Of a DNA stretch of 64,000 nt, positions 26,889 through 36,080 are shown in pieces. The position numbers were made by a program, and so were the translations under genes. This DNA is from Succinivibrio dextrinosolvens (GTDB taxonomy: Bacteria; Pseudomonadota; Gammaproteobacteria; Enterobacterales; Succinivibrionaceae). The notes under the pieces were generated by a model, which saw only the letters and a program-made list of their open reading frames with translations, made no database searches and was not told the DNA's origin. Each line of letters opens with the position of its first letter. The stretch's first letter is position 1. The DNA lies in NCBI RefSeq assembly GCF_011065405.1, contig NZ_CP047056.1:1696747-1760746 (forward strand). Direction: 5' to 3'.

Positions 26889-28493
26889 ATGAACAAAAAA
26901 CTTTTACTGTGGGCTATAACTTCAGCTCTCGCAGGTTTCTTATTCGGTTTTGATACCGTAGTTATTTCAGGTGCTGAAAGCAAAATTCAGCAGTTATGGT
27001 CTCTTTCAGGCTCCATGCATGGTCTAGCAATTTCTGCTGCACTATGGGGAACCGTTCTAGGTTCTATTTTCGGTAGTATTCCTACTGCTAAATATGGTAG
27101 AAAAAAGACTCTTATCTTCAACGGTGTTCTATTCTTGGTAGGCGCTATCGGTTCTGCTGTTGCATGGAACGTATCATCATTCTTTATCTTCCGTTTCATC
27201 GGTGGTCTAGGAATTGGTATTTCAACCATTGCAGCACCTCTATTCATTTCAGAAATCTCACCTGCAGGTGATAGAGGTAAATTAACCGGTCTGTTCCAGT
27301 TCAACATCGTATTCGGTATTCTGATTGCATTCTTCTCTAACTATGTTATTGCTAACATTGCTCCAGACGAGTCTGCATGGCGTTGGATGCTGGGTATTCA
27401 GGTTATCCCATCAATTCTATATACCATCATGTGTTTCTCTCTACCAGAGTCACCACGCTGGTTAATTGTTGACGCTAAGAACGATGCTGAAGGTAAGAAG
27501 GTATTCTCTTTAATCAACCCAGAAATGTCTGATGGTGAGTTAAACGAGTTAGTTGCAACCGTTAAGGCCTCAGCAGCAGAGGAAGGCAAGTTAAAGCAGT
27601 CTGCTTCAAAGTTCTTCTCAAAGAGATTAAAGTATCCAATTCTGTTTGCTTTCCTAATTGCTGCATTCAACCAGTTATCAGGTATTAACATTATTCTTTA
27701 CTTCGCTCCAAGACTGTTAGGTCTAGCAGGTATTGAAGATCCTGTTGCAGCTTCAATCGCTCTTGGTGTAACCAACCTGATTGCTACCTTTATCGGTATT
27801 CGCTTAATTGACCTTCTAGGCCGTAAGACACTTCTTCTGATTGGTTGCGTTGGTTATATCGCATCTCTATCAGTATGTACCTATGCATTCTTCCACTTCG
27901 AAGAGCTTAAGGTTGTTTCAAACGCAATTGATACCGCTTCAACTGCAGAGCAGTTAATCAACATGAACAATGAGACTGTATTCTTCACTGCTGAAGATAA
28001 GTCAAAGGCTGAAGTTGCTTTCGAAACTGCTAAGAAGAAGCTATCTGATTCAACTCAGAAAGATTCTTACACCGGTACTAAGGTTGCATTTGATGGTGAG
28101 TCATTAGCTGAAGTTCGTGATATCGCTCTTCAGGTTAAGCATGAGGCTTCATCTTCACTTGGTTCAGTAAGTACTCTGGTTCTTATCTGTATGATTACCT
28201 TCATTGCTTCTCACGCAATCGGTTCAGGCACCATCATCTGGGTATTCATCTCAGAAATCTTCCCTAACGATCAGCGTGCTGCAGGTCAGTCACTAGGTTC
28301 AGCAACTCACTGGATATTCGCTGCAGGTCTAACTCTGCTGTTCCCTATCGCAATTGCTAACTTCGATGCTGGCTTCATGTTCGGCTTCTTCGCTCTGATG
28401 ATGGTTGTTCAGATTATCTGGTGTGCAGTCATGATGCCAGAGACCAAGGGCAGAACTCTTGAAGAGATTGGTGAAGCTTTATCATCAAAATAA
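26889..28493 (+). CDS. MFS sugar porter (sugar:H+ symporter type)
   Basis: A 534-residue, 12-segment transporter of the sugar-porter family. Signatures: GFDTVVISG in TM1, GRKKTL in loop 2-3, RFIGGLGIGISTIAAPLFIS, PESPRWLI after TM6, NQLSGINIILYFAPR in TM7, GRKTLL, and the terminal PETKGRTLEEIGEAL. A hydrophilic insertion of about 80-90 residues (about 336-425, rich in Lys/Glu/Ser) separates TM9 from TM10; most relatives have a short loop there. The codon choice is strongly biased, suggesting high expression. AAGGA precedes the ATG. The sugar is unknown; the neighbouring fructokinase suggests fructose or sucrose products. Confidence 0.9.
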   Translation: MNKKLLLWAITSALAGFLFGFDTVVISGAESKIQQLWSLSGSMHGLAISAALWGTVLGSIFGSIPTAKYGRKKTLIFNGVLFLVGAIGSAVAWNVSSFFIFRFIGGLGIGISTIAAPLFISEISPAGDRGKLTGLFQFNIVFGILIAFFSNYVIANIAPDESAWRWMLGIQVIPSILYTIMCFSLPESPRWLIVDAKNDAEGKKVFSLINPEMSDGELNELVATVKASAAEEGKLKQSASKFFSKRLKYPILFAFLIAAFNQLSGINIILYFAPRLLGLAGIEDPVAASIALGVTNLIATFIGIRLIDLLGRKTLLLIGCVGYIASLSVCTYAFFHFEELKVVSNAIDTASTAEQLINMNNETVFFTAEDKSKAEVAFETAKKKLSDSTQKDSYTGTKVAFDGESLAEVRDIALQVKHEASSSLGSVSTLVLICMITFIASHAIGSGTIIWVFISEIFPNDQRAAGQSLGSATHWIFAAGLTLLFPIAIANFDAGFMFGFFALMMVVQIIWCAVMMPETKGRTLEEIGEALSSK

Positions 28494-28525
28494 TCTTGTT
28501 ATAAATTTTCCATACTAACGTTTTG

Positions 28526-28554
28526 AGGCATCCTAATTTAGGATGCCTTTTTTG
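28526..28554 (+). terminator. Terminator after sugar porter
   Basis: AGGCATCCTA (28526-28535) pairs perfectly with TAGGATGCCT (28539-28548) around a 3-base loop, followed by a T-run. Confidence 0.9.
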
Positions 28555-28621
28555 TCGCATTTACAACATGTATAATTGTGTGAAGATTTCTTAAATAACC
28601 TATAGCAAAAAAGAAAAAAAA

Positions 28622-29557
28622 ATGACTAAAGAAGAACTGATTGATAAAATAAAAAAACTTCTGGCGCTATCCGATAGCTCAAATCCTCATGAAGCGGCGG
28701 CTGCTCTTGCAAGAGCTCAGAAGCTGATGGAAAAATACAACATTGAATCAAAAGAGATCAATGCAGACAACGGAATTGATGAGATTAAGCTAAAAACACT
28801 CAGCAGCATCAGCACACAGCTAATTATGTCAAAACTGCTCAATATCATCAGAAAAGCATTTGGAGTCGAACCGATACTGCATACCAATAACTCCAGGGTA
28901 ACAAACATCAGTCTTATCGGTCCTGCTGATATTCTGGAAAGCTGTGAATATATCTTTACCGTTCTATCCCGTCAGGCAGCATTTGCTATCGGAGAGTATA
29001 CAAAGATGATGGATGGTGAAATCTATTTAGAAACGGCACGTAATGCAAGTTTTATGTGTGAGCTGCAGACAAAAACACCTTCTTTCTACAATACTGTCTA
29101 CGGGAGTCAACTAACAAATCTTAGCTGTATCATGAATGAAATTTCGATGAACAACGATGCTGTTTTCAGAAACAGAACTTATAAAATATTGGGCGAAAAA
29201 TTTAAAAAACTCCGAAATCTCGGATATCTTCGTGTGTCAGTAGGATTTGAACGTGGTCTAAAGCGTATTTTCACTTCCATAGCTAAAGAAAAGAAACAGG
29301 GCTTTATTCAGGGATATTTCAATTCCATCAGCGAGAAAATATGCGAATATGCTCAGCCATTTGAGATCCAGGAGAATATTGATAAATATATCAGTGATAA
29401 GCATCCAGATCTAAGTGAAGTTAGAAGACATTCTGTATATAACACCTTTGCAGCCTATCAGGCCTACCAGAAGGGAGTTAGTGAAGGAAATAAGGTATCA
29501 TTAAACTCAGCCATCAAGGATTATGCCCCTAAGATGGATGCTATTGGGATGAAGTAA
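28622..29557 (+). CDS. DUF2786 domain protein
   Basis: A 311-residue protein whose N-terminus (IDKIKKLLALSDSSNPHEAA, AALARAQKLMEKYNIE) is the DUF2786 motif often seen in phage and mobile-element proteins. The middle contains FGVEPILHTNNSRVTNISLIG, like the domain that usually follows DUF2786. Function unknown. The stop codon lies inside the left 133-bp duplication of the adjacent IS1634-family element, so the insertion left the gene intact. Confidence 0.8.
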   Translation: MTKEELIDKIKKLLALSDSSNPHEAAAALARAQKLMEKYNIESKEINADNGIDEIKLKTLSSISTQLIMSKLLNIIRKAFGVEPILHTNNSRVTNISLIGPADILESCEYIFTVLSRQAAFAIGEYTKMMDGEIYLETARNASFMCELQTKTPSFYNTVYGSQLTNLSCIMNEISMNNDAVFRNRTYKILGEKFKKLRNLGYLRVSVGFERGLKRIFTSIAKEKKQGFIQGYFNSISEKICEYAQPFEIQENIDKYISDKHPDLSEVRRHSVYNTFAAYQAYQKGVSEGNKVSLNSAIKDYAPKMDAIGMK

Positions 29558-29570
29558 TCATAGTTATTTC
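29438..29570. repeat. Left copy of 133-bp target duplication of IS1634-family element 2
   Basis: It is identical to 31954-32086 at a constant offset of 2516 bases. It contains the last about 40 codons of the DUF2786 gene and its stop. The two copies sit immediately outside the element's inverted repeats. Confidence 0.93.
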
Positions 29571-29755
29571 CTGTCTTCCGCAACCTCTAGGCTAAATTTA
29601 AGCAAAATCCAATGATGGCGTGACGCATCCAATAAGGCGTGACGCTATTTTTTGAGCTAGTTCAAAATATTATAATTATGTAGGCGTGGTGTATCTCATG
29701 TGTGATATAATAAGGCGGTAGAAGGTTTTTATACATTTTGAGCTGAGGTTACACT

Positions 29756-31852
29756 ATGTTTTTAAGCAAACAGAAAAAAGGTGGTATTGTTTACCTTTAT
29801 CTGATTGAGAGTTCTTACGATAGAGAGACTCACTCCAGGCGTAAGAAAATAGTGAAATCTTTTGGGCAGTACGAAGTGTTTGCCAGAGAGCATCCTGATG
29901 AACTTAGGAAGCTTGAAGATGAATACGGAGACCAAAAGAAGAAAGCTCAGCAGGTTAGAGAAAAATCCATCACCGAATTTTTCCATACAGGAGAACAGGG
30001 AACAAACCTTGCCGCAGATATTAATAGTCTTTTCCCTCAGAAAATTGCACACCTGTTACTTCGTAAAATCTGGGATGATGAGCTCCTGATGTCCAGACAC
30101 CTCAGCTATCTTAAGAGCAGAGATTCAAATCCGGTGGAATTTAATGTTTCAAATCTGGCTCTGTATTTTTCTACACTGAAAATAGTCAATCCATGTTCCT
30201 ATTTTATGGGGCTGGAGTTAAGTCCAAGATTTTTAGGTGATCCTATGAGTGAGGTATCATCTGATGATGTCTACCGCTGTCTGGGTTACCTTGGCTCTCA
30301 TAAGGAACAGTTGTTCAAGCATATCAATACCAGACTGGATGCGCTTACCGATAGAAAGCATTCCCTGATTTTCTATGACTGCACTAACTGTTATTTTGAA
30401 ACTCCTTACAATGATTCATACTGGTACAGGAAAAAGGCACTGAGGCTCATCAGAAAACAGCTCCGTAAACTTGATGCAAGATATGCTGTTTTGAGTGATC
30501 GCGAACTTAATCAGGTAATTGAGAATACCCCCGACTACAGTGTACAGGTAGATGAACTGCTGGAGGCAATGGGAGAGCCATTCAGAATGCATGGAGTCAG
30601 CAAAGAGAAAAGAACCGATTTACCGCTGGTATCCATTGCCCTGATTATAGATGAGAATGCAATTCCTATCGACTTTGAAGTCTATGCGGGAAACAAGTCA
30701 GAAAAAAAGACTATGGTTAATTCCATCAGAGCACTTAAGGAGAAGTATCAGGTAAACAATGCCATGGTTGTAGCTGACAGTGGACTGAACAGTGCCCCAA
30801 ATCTACTGATGCTGAATGACGAAAAACTAGGTTTCTCTGTGGCCAAATCAGCCCTGTCTTTTGAAAAGAAAATAAGAGAACAGGAGCTTGAACTCAGTAC
30901 CTTTAAAAACATGGTTACCGACGAAGGCGAAGTTACTCCATACCGGTACAAGATAATTGATTTTAAAACCAGAAAAGCAGAGTTTACAGATAGCAAAAAT
31001 CAGGTTCATAAAAAGTCTCTTGACTGTAAGCTACTCATTACCTTTAGTGAAAAAAGAAAAGAACGTGATTTAGCAAATCTGGAAGCTATGCTGGTCCAGG
31101 CGCAGGATGCAGTAATTCAGAATAAGGAGATTACTCATAAATTCTCTGGATGGAAACAGTTTGTAGAGACGAATACGGTTGAAGCTGAGGAAGAAAACAA
31201 CTCAGAAAGTAAGGATAGCAAGCCAAAGCGTAAAAAGAAACTGATTGCAGTAAAACTCAATGAGAAACTGATTGAAAAAAGAAGAAAATGCGCAGGCTTT
31301 GCAGGTGTGCTTTTTAAGGAGCCTCCTACTGAAAAAACAGAATATCAGCCAGCCTTTATCAGCTCTATGTACCATAAGCTGGTAAAAATCGAAGAATGTT
31401 TCAGAATTATGAAAAAGGATTTTGAAATCAGACCAATGTATCTTAGAGACCAAAACCATATTAAAGGTCATGTATTCCTCTGTATAACCGCTCTGATTAT
31501 GCTTAGACTGCTGCAGAGAAAATTTGCGGAAAGTAACCTTCCGCTATCAGTAGAGAAGATTAAGGATTTGCTTCAGAACGAGCAGCTGACCATGGCCTAT
31601 AGAGGAGATCTTGACCCATTGCTCTTCAAATCACAGGAATTACCAATGAATAACTGCCTCAGAGTAAAAGATGAAGAGGCAGAAAAGAGAATGCAAGACT
31701 TCCTCTCAGGAAATAAACTAATGGATATGCTGGGGCTTCCTAGAATAAAGAACGTAACTACCATGGATGAGCTGAGAAAGATATTCAAAATCAAGACACT
31801 TGAGGTATCAGATTTCCAGAAAAAATATATGGAGAAATTAAGAGCAGAATAA
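29756..31852 (+). CDS. IS1634-family transposase
   Basis: A 698-residue DDE transposase. Catalytic contexts: FYDCTNCYFETPYND (first Asp), MVVADSGLNSAPNL (second Asp) and LVKIEECFRIMKKDFEIRPMY (Glu). It shares the block order with the transposase at 5909-8044 (for example YFSTLKIV, LELSPRFLGDPMSE) but differs throughout, so the two elements are not recent copies of each other. The frame is intact. Confidence 0.94.
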   Translation: MFLSKQKKGGIVYLYLIESSYDRETHSRRKKIVKSFGQYEVFAREHPDELRKLEDEYGDQKKKAQQVREKSITEFFHTGEQGTNLAADINSLFPQKIAHLLLRKIWDDELLMSRHLSYLKSRDSNPVEFNVSNLALYFSTLKIVNPCSYFMGLELSPRFLGDPMSEVSSDDVYRCLGYLGSHKEQLFKHINTRLDALTDRKHSLIFYDCTNCYFETPYNDSYWYRKKALRLIRKQLRKLDARYAVLSDRELNQVIENTPDYSVQVDELLEAMGEPFRMHGVSKEKRTDLPLVSIALIIDENAIPIDFEVYAGNKSEKKTMVNSIRALKEKYQVNNAMVVADSGLNSAPNLLMLNDEKLGFSVAKSALSFEKKIREQELELSTFKNMVTDEGEVTPYRYKIIDFKTRKAEFTDSKNQVHKKSLDCKLLITFSEKRKERDLANLEAMLVQAQDAVIQNKEITHKFSGWKQFVETNTVEAEEENNSESKDSKPKRKKKLIAVKLNEKLIEKRRKCAGFAGVLFKEPPTEKTEYQPAFISSMYHKLVKIEECFRIMKKDFEIRPMYLRDQNHIKGHVFLCITALIMLRLLQRKFAESNLPLSVEKIKDLLQNEQLTMAYRGDLDPLLFKSQELPMNNCLRVKDEEAEKRMQDFLSGNKLMDMLGLPRIKNVTTMDELRKIFKIKTLEVSDFQKKYMEKLRAE

Positions 31853-31884
31853 AATTTCAGAGACCCACAAACTATAATTCAAAA

Positions 31885-31928
31885 AACGGGCTTAATTCTG
31901 ATAAATAAAGGGCTGAGCCCGTTTTCTT
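31885..31928 (+). terminator. Terminator inside IS1634-family element 2
   Basis: AACGGGCT (31885-31892) pairs with AGCCCGTT (31916-31923), followed by TTCTTTATT. It lies 32 bases after the transposase stop. Confidence 0.65.
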
Positions 31929-31953
31929 TATTGCTGAGGTTGCGGAATACAGG

Positions 31954-32086
31954 TATAACACCTTTGCAGCCTATCAGGCCTACCAGAAGGGAGTTAGTGA
32001 AGGAAATAAGGTATCATTAAACTCAGCCATCAAGGATTATGCCCCTAAGATGGATGCTATTGGGATGAAGTAATCATAGTTATTTC
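31954..32086. repeat. Right copy of 133-bp target duplication of IS1634-family element 2
   Basis: It is identical to 29438-29570. It carries an orphan duplicate of the DUF2786 gene 3' end, and its last 7 bases hold the stop codon region of the minus-strand esterase. Confidence 0.93.
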
Positions 32087-33657
32087 TTCTCTGAGCCAAA
32101 GAATATCTCTTCAAGCTGGGAGAGTTTATCCTTAAGTTTAAACTCCTCTACTCCTGTATAGGCTCCAATTCTGAGCACAGCATTATCAGTGGAATCATAA
32201 GCTTTCCACTTAATAAGTGTGCTCATTTCTCCATCTGAATTCGGATCACCAGTTTTCAGAAAATTCACCAGTCTTAAATGAAAGACCTCTGCCACATCCC
32301 TGCTCTTCTGGCTTGCATCTTTAGACATATTATTAAAGGCATATTTAAGCTCTGATGAATGATGTACACCAGAAAGATCTCCTTTTGAAGACTTTGGAAG
32401 ATAATCAAAGTGATAGACATAAACCTTCTGGGTTGCGGACAGATTATCAGCAAAAATTTTCATTCCAAGATTAAACATCACATCCCCCATAAATTCTGAA
32501 GCTCTTTCATAAACTGAGCTTTTTTCAGTTAATTTATAGAGATTTTTTAAAGATTCTGCGGTATTTTTGTCAAAATTTGCATATAAACCGCTATAAAAAT
32601 CATTTTCGGTTAAATCGCTGTTTACAAACAGAGTACCTTCATTGGAGTTATATCCCATAAGCACGGATACATCGTTATAATTATTGCGCTTTAACTCCTT
32701 GTAAGGAGACAAGGGAAGAACATTTCCATCCAGATATGGAATCATAAAAGAGCCTCTGTTATGGGTAAAATCATAATCATAGGCACACTGATAAGCTAAA
32801 AGATAAGGATCAAGTGATCTGAGCATATCAACACCGGCATCAGAATCCTCTACTCCAAACTGTGAAAACAGTTTCTGACTTCTTTTCTGAGCAGTATCAT
32901 GGTTCTGCTCTGAATTCAAGCCAACAAAAGGAAAGGAAATGATGGTTCCGCTGTGAAGAATCGCTTTTTGAAACATCCCCTTTACCTTTGGATTTAATAT
33001 CAGGGCTGAGGCGGCCATTGCGCCAGCAGATCCACCTCCAACGGTTATATTGCCAGTATCTCCTCCAAAACTTTCAATATTCTGATTTACCCATTTAAGA
33101 GCTTCTATCAGGTCAAGATGCCCCCAGTTTCCGGTGGTTCCGTATTTCTTAAAAAGACTATTAGAATGCAAAAAGCCTTCTGCCCCAAGACGATAATTCA
33201 CGGTTACAGTGATAATACCGTCTTTGGCAAACTGACTGCCATCATAAAGAGGAATTCCTGAAGTGCCTGAGGCATATGCTCCTCCATGGATCCAGACATA
33301 CACAGGAGCCTTACTTTCAGAGGTAAGATTGACCGGACGGAAAATATTCAGACAAAGATAACTCTTGCCTCCACTCTGTGATGAGTCGTAATTTAAAAAG
33401 GCGGCCTGTGGCGCTATAGGACAGAATCTGTCTGCTTTGAATTTTTCTTTAAAAGGAGAGGCTGCAACAGGAGGAGCAAAACGAAGCTCTTCTGTTTCAG
33501 TCTGAGCATAAGGAATGCCTTTAAAGACCTCAACTCCATTCAGCTCCTCGCCCTCAATCAGGCCGACAGGAGTTTCAACAAGAGGTGCAGACAGTACGGA
33601 TTGAAGTCCTAAAAGAAAAATAAATAGAGAAAAATAAATTTTGAGCTTCACTTTCAA
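32080..33657 (-). CDS. Exported type-B carboxylesterase
   Basis: This 525-residue alpha/beta hydrolase has a clear signal peptide (LKIYFSLFIFLLGLQSVLSA). Family motifs: GLIEGEELNGVEVFKGIPYA, YLCLNIFRP, VYVWIHGGAYASG for the oxyanion hole, nucleophile region VGGGSAGAMAAS, acid GYNSNEGTLF, and His region GVHHSSELKYAF. The residue before the Ser is Gly rather than the common Glu (GESAG), an unusual nucleophile elbow. It probably hydrolyses esters in the periplasm; feruloyl/acetyl-xylan or lipid substrates cannot be told apart. Confidence 0.88.
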   Translation of the reverse strand: MKVKLKIYFSLFIFLLGLQSVLSAPLVETPVGLIEGEELNGVEVFKGIPYAQTETEELRFAPPVAASPFKEKFKADRFCPIAPQAAFLNYDSSQSGGKSYLCLNIFRPVNLTSESKAPVYVWIHGGAYASGTSGIPLYDGSQFAKDGIITVTVNYRLGAEGFLHSNSLFKKYGTTGNWGHLDLIEALKWVNQNIESFGGDTGNITVGGGSAGAMAASALILNPKVKGMFQKAILHSGTIISFPFVGLNSEQNHDTAQKRSQKLFSQFGVEDSDAGVDMLRSLDPYLLAYQCAYDYDFTHNRGSFMIPYLDGNVLPLSPYKELKRNNYNDVSVLMGYNSNEGTLFVNSDLTENDFYSGLYANFDKNTAESLKNLYKLTEKSSVYERASEFMGDVMFNLGMKIFADNLSATQKVYVYHFDYLPKSSKGDLSGVHHSSELKYAFNNMSKDASQKSRDVAEVFHLRLVNFLKTGDPNSDGEMSTLIKWKAYDSTDNAVLRIGAYTGVEEFKLKDKLSQLEEIFFGSEKK

Positions 33658-33928
33658 AACTGCCCCATAAAACAGATATCTGTCTTAATTATAGAAGGTG
33701 AAACTATATAGAGAAAAAGAGTTTCACTAAGGCTATCCAAGTGAAGAATTAGAGGATAGAAAACAAATCTCAAACCTTTCGATTCATTCAATCTTCCTAG
33801 ACCAGACGTAATCCAATGCTTTAGAAATCGATTAATATTCAGCGATTAAATCTTTCAAAACCAGATGAGTATTACTGATGTGTAACATCATATAAAACAA
33901 AGACTTTTGATATTTGTAAAGTTTTCGC
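33658..33928. other. Intergenic region upstream of the esterase
   Basis: AT-rich, no gene seen. It holds the probable esterase promoter (minus strand) and ends at the 8-bp target duplication of the IS4-like element. Confidence 0.4.
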
Positions 33929-33936
33929 TTATCTTT
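33929..33936. repeat. 8-bp target duplication, left (TTATCTTT)
   Basis: TTATCTTT occurs directly outside both ends of the element at 33937-36005 (right copy 36006-36013). Confidence 0.8.
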
Positions 33937-33999
33937 CTCTACTTTCGCAGTTAAATATTAACTGAAAAAATGTTAGAACTCCCGATACACTTGGGATGT

Positions 34000-34012
34000 A
34001 GCTCTTTAATAA
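34000..34012 (+). promoter_or_regulatory. rrn boxA-like sequence in the left IS end
   Basis: AGCTCTTTAATAA matches the enterobacterial rRNA antitermination boxA (TGCTCTTTAACA) at nine consecutive bases. It lies about 135 bases upstream of the transposase start. The right end carries TTGCTCTTTAAT on the minus strand (35942-35931). NusB/S10 binding is an inference. Confidence 0.4.
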
Positions 34013-34145
34013 ATTATACAAATATCTGACAGATTATTTTTGAGAGAAGTATCTGATTTTTAAGACCTTTTTCTGAATTGAAGGTGATTTTCTGTTATAA
34101 TTCAAGGTGTTAAACAAAATAAAGATCATAACAAGGAAATCACCG

Positions 34146-35900
34146 ATGTCTATTTTACAAAATAACTCAAAAGAATCACAGTGTTATGTTAACCCTCTTT
34201 GTAAATTCTTTAAAAAACTTCAGTTGAAAAGATGTGTTACAAGAGCTGGCTTTCAGAAAAAACGTGGTCCTTCTGCCAATGACATGATTATTGGTTCCAT
34301 TTCTTCTGGTTTTATTGCTGAGAATCTTCATGCAGCCGCAAACTCTTCTGCAAGTAAGATTCTTCCTGTATGTGAGTCATCTATGTATAGATTCATGGAA
34401 GGAACTAATGGCAATTGGGAACAGCTGTCACTTAATATTGCCCATGAAGCCTACAAGAAAATAGATTCTCTCAATTCGAGCAGAGAAAAGAGTAGATACT
34501 GTTTCGTCTTTGATGATTCCATTCTTGAATATCCTAAGGCAAAGAAGATGGAGCTCTGTACATGGACTTTCGATCATAATGAAGGTTGTTCTGTACGAGG
34601 TTATTCTTGTCTACAGATGGGATGGACTGACGGAGAATCCTATCTGCCACTAGGTTCAAAACTTCTTGCTTCCGATGAAGAGAGTGAGTCTTTTCAGAAA
34701 AAACATACTCAAAAAGCCTGCCCTGATGCTATTTGTAAAACAGGTCTGGACAAAAGAACACACGCCTCACAAATTAGAACCGAGGCAGAAGAACGAACTA
34801 AGCCCGAACTTGTTGTCAGCTGGATAAAACGTGCTATAAAAAACGGAGTTAAGGCAAGCTATGTCCTATTTGTAGGGAATTAAAATTTTGATCCGGTTTT
34901 TCTCAATAGAAGATCCGAGTTGAATTTAATGCAAAACTGTTAATTTTTGTAAATACTAATTATCAATAAAGGTAATAAAATCCAAAAGATATCCTATTTA
35001 GTTATATACAAATTAAGAGCCTTTTGTAAAAAAGCCAAATAGGATCTCCGATTGAAAATTGAACGGATCTCGATTTAATTCTCAACACTATTTGATTCCT
35101 AGTTCAATTACGAGTCCCTGCTAAAAAATATTACCCCTTTAGGTTTACATGTTATTGGAATGCTGAAGCAGGACCATCGTAAATATTACCTGCTAAATAA
35201 TCGCGGCAAGGCCTCTGAATACAGGACATTACAAAGTATTGCAGAGAAAATGAAGGTTAACTCATCAAAGAGAAAAACTACGAAAATTAACAATGCAATT
35301 CTGTTCTCTGTAAAAGTTGTTGCTGCGACAGCAAACGAGAAAGTCTCTGAAGGTATCAAGCTGAAACTTGTCTTTGTCAGCAACCGTAACAATCCAGATG
35401 ATTTCGTGGTTATTGCATCAACAGATCTCACTTTATCCGATGAGCAGATTGTTAAATACTGCTCAAGAAGATGGAAAATTGAGGTCAATTTTGAAAATCA
35501 GAAACAGTATCTTGGATTAGGCTCTGAATCAATTTCAGTTAAGTTTGATAACCTTGCGGCTTTTGCCAATCTCTCTTGTATAAGAGCTTCTTTCCTGGAG
35601 TTCAAAAGGAGAATCGAATCTGATGTTAGAGCTATTGGCGCTCTTGGAAAATGTGTACAGGAGCAAATTAGGGAAATGCCTATAGCACAGAGTTTACTAA
35701 TTCTCATTGCTTCGATAAGAGCTCTTCCAGAAGTTCTTGCTAGAAAGAAGATCATAACGGATGAACAGATAAAAGCTGTTAGAAAAGAAATCTCATCACT
35801 AATCAGGAACTGGTTCAGCGGACTAACCTGTTACGTTGTTGAATTTATAAACCGCTGGAAAACGGAGTTTAAAGATTTAATTCCAGTCAAAACCATATAA
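34146..35900 (+). pseudogene. IS4-like transposase split by an insertion
   Basis: The N-terminal part (34146-34883) contains the first catalytic Asp in YCFVFDDSILEYPK and runs to KASYVLF, where the family continues with DSWF (second Asp). There the frame enters foreign sequence and stops. The C-terminal part resumes at about 35121 (LLKNITPLGLHVIGML) and continues to 35900 with the Y-R-E-K signature YCSRRWKIEVNFENQKQYLG. The DSWF codons are missing, so the insertion was accompanied by a small loss. ATG 34146 has AAGGAAA upstream. Transposition in cis is not expected. Confidence 0.85.
34872..35121. mobile_element. Palindromic AT-rich insertion (MITE-like)
   Basis: About 250 bp interrupt the transposase. 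The ends are imperfect inverted repeats (GTAGGGAAT... against the reversed GCAGGGACT...). Internally ATCCTATTT (34991-34999) pairs with AAATAGGAT (35037-35045), and AGATCCG blocks occur in opposite orientations on the two halves. No coding potential. The size, palindromic build and position suggest a miniature inverted-repeat element; its parent is unknown. Confidence 0.5.
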
Positions 35901-36055
35901 ATTCAGGCAAGACAGATAGTTGTATAATTTATTAAAGAGCAAACTTCCCGAGTTTATCGGAGTTATATAACATTCTGCAGTACAAAATTAACTGCGAAAG
36001 TAGAGTTATCTTTTGGATCTCTATATCTTTGTAAATAAAATCAATGAAATAGTAA

Positions 36056-36080
36056 ATTGTCATCACTGGTGACAATTTTT
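36056..36080 (+). terminator. Hairpin followed by T-run downstream of the IS4-like element
   Basis: ATTGTCA (36056-36062) and TGACAAT (36070-36076) form a 7-bp stem with a 7-base loop, followed by TTTT. It would stop plus-strand transcripts leaving the element. Confidence 0.55.

Larger units (their letters stand above)
29571..31953 (+). mobile_element. IS1634-family insertion sequence (copy 2)
   Basis: The element is about 2.38 kb. The left end CCTGTCTTCCGCAACCTC (starting in the shared base 29570) and the reversed right end CCTGTATTCCGCAACCTC differ at one base. It holds one intact transposase and an internal hairpin near the right end. It is related to but distinct from copy 1, whose ends read CCTGTGTTCCGCAGC. 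It sits between the 3' ends of two convergent genes and duplicated 133 bp there, so neither gene lost sequence. Confidence 0.92.
33937..36005 (+). mobile_element. IS4-superfamily element with about 95-bp inverted repeats
   Basis: The ends 33937-34032 and 35911-36005 are long imperfect inverted repeats beginning CTCTACTTTCGCAGTTAA, flanked by an 8-bp duplication (TTATCTTT). Inside is one transposase gene split by an inserted palindromic segment (34872-35121), which makes the element defective. Each repeat contains a sequence very like the ribosomal-operon boxA (GCTCTTTAATAAATTATACA), oriented inward. The exact subgroup within IS4 is not assigned; 8-bp duplications and long ends recall the ISPepr1-type group. 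Confidence 0.85.
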
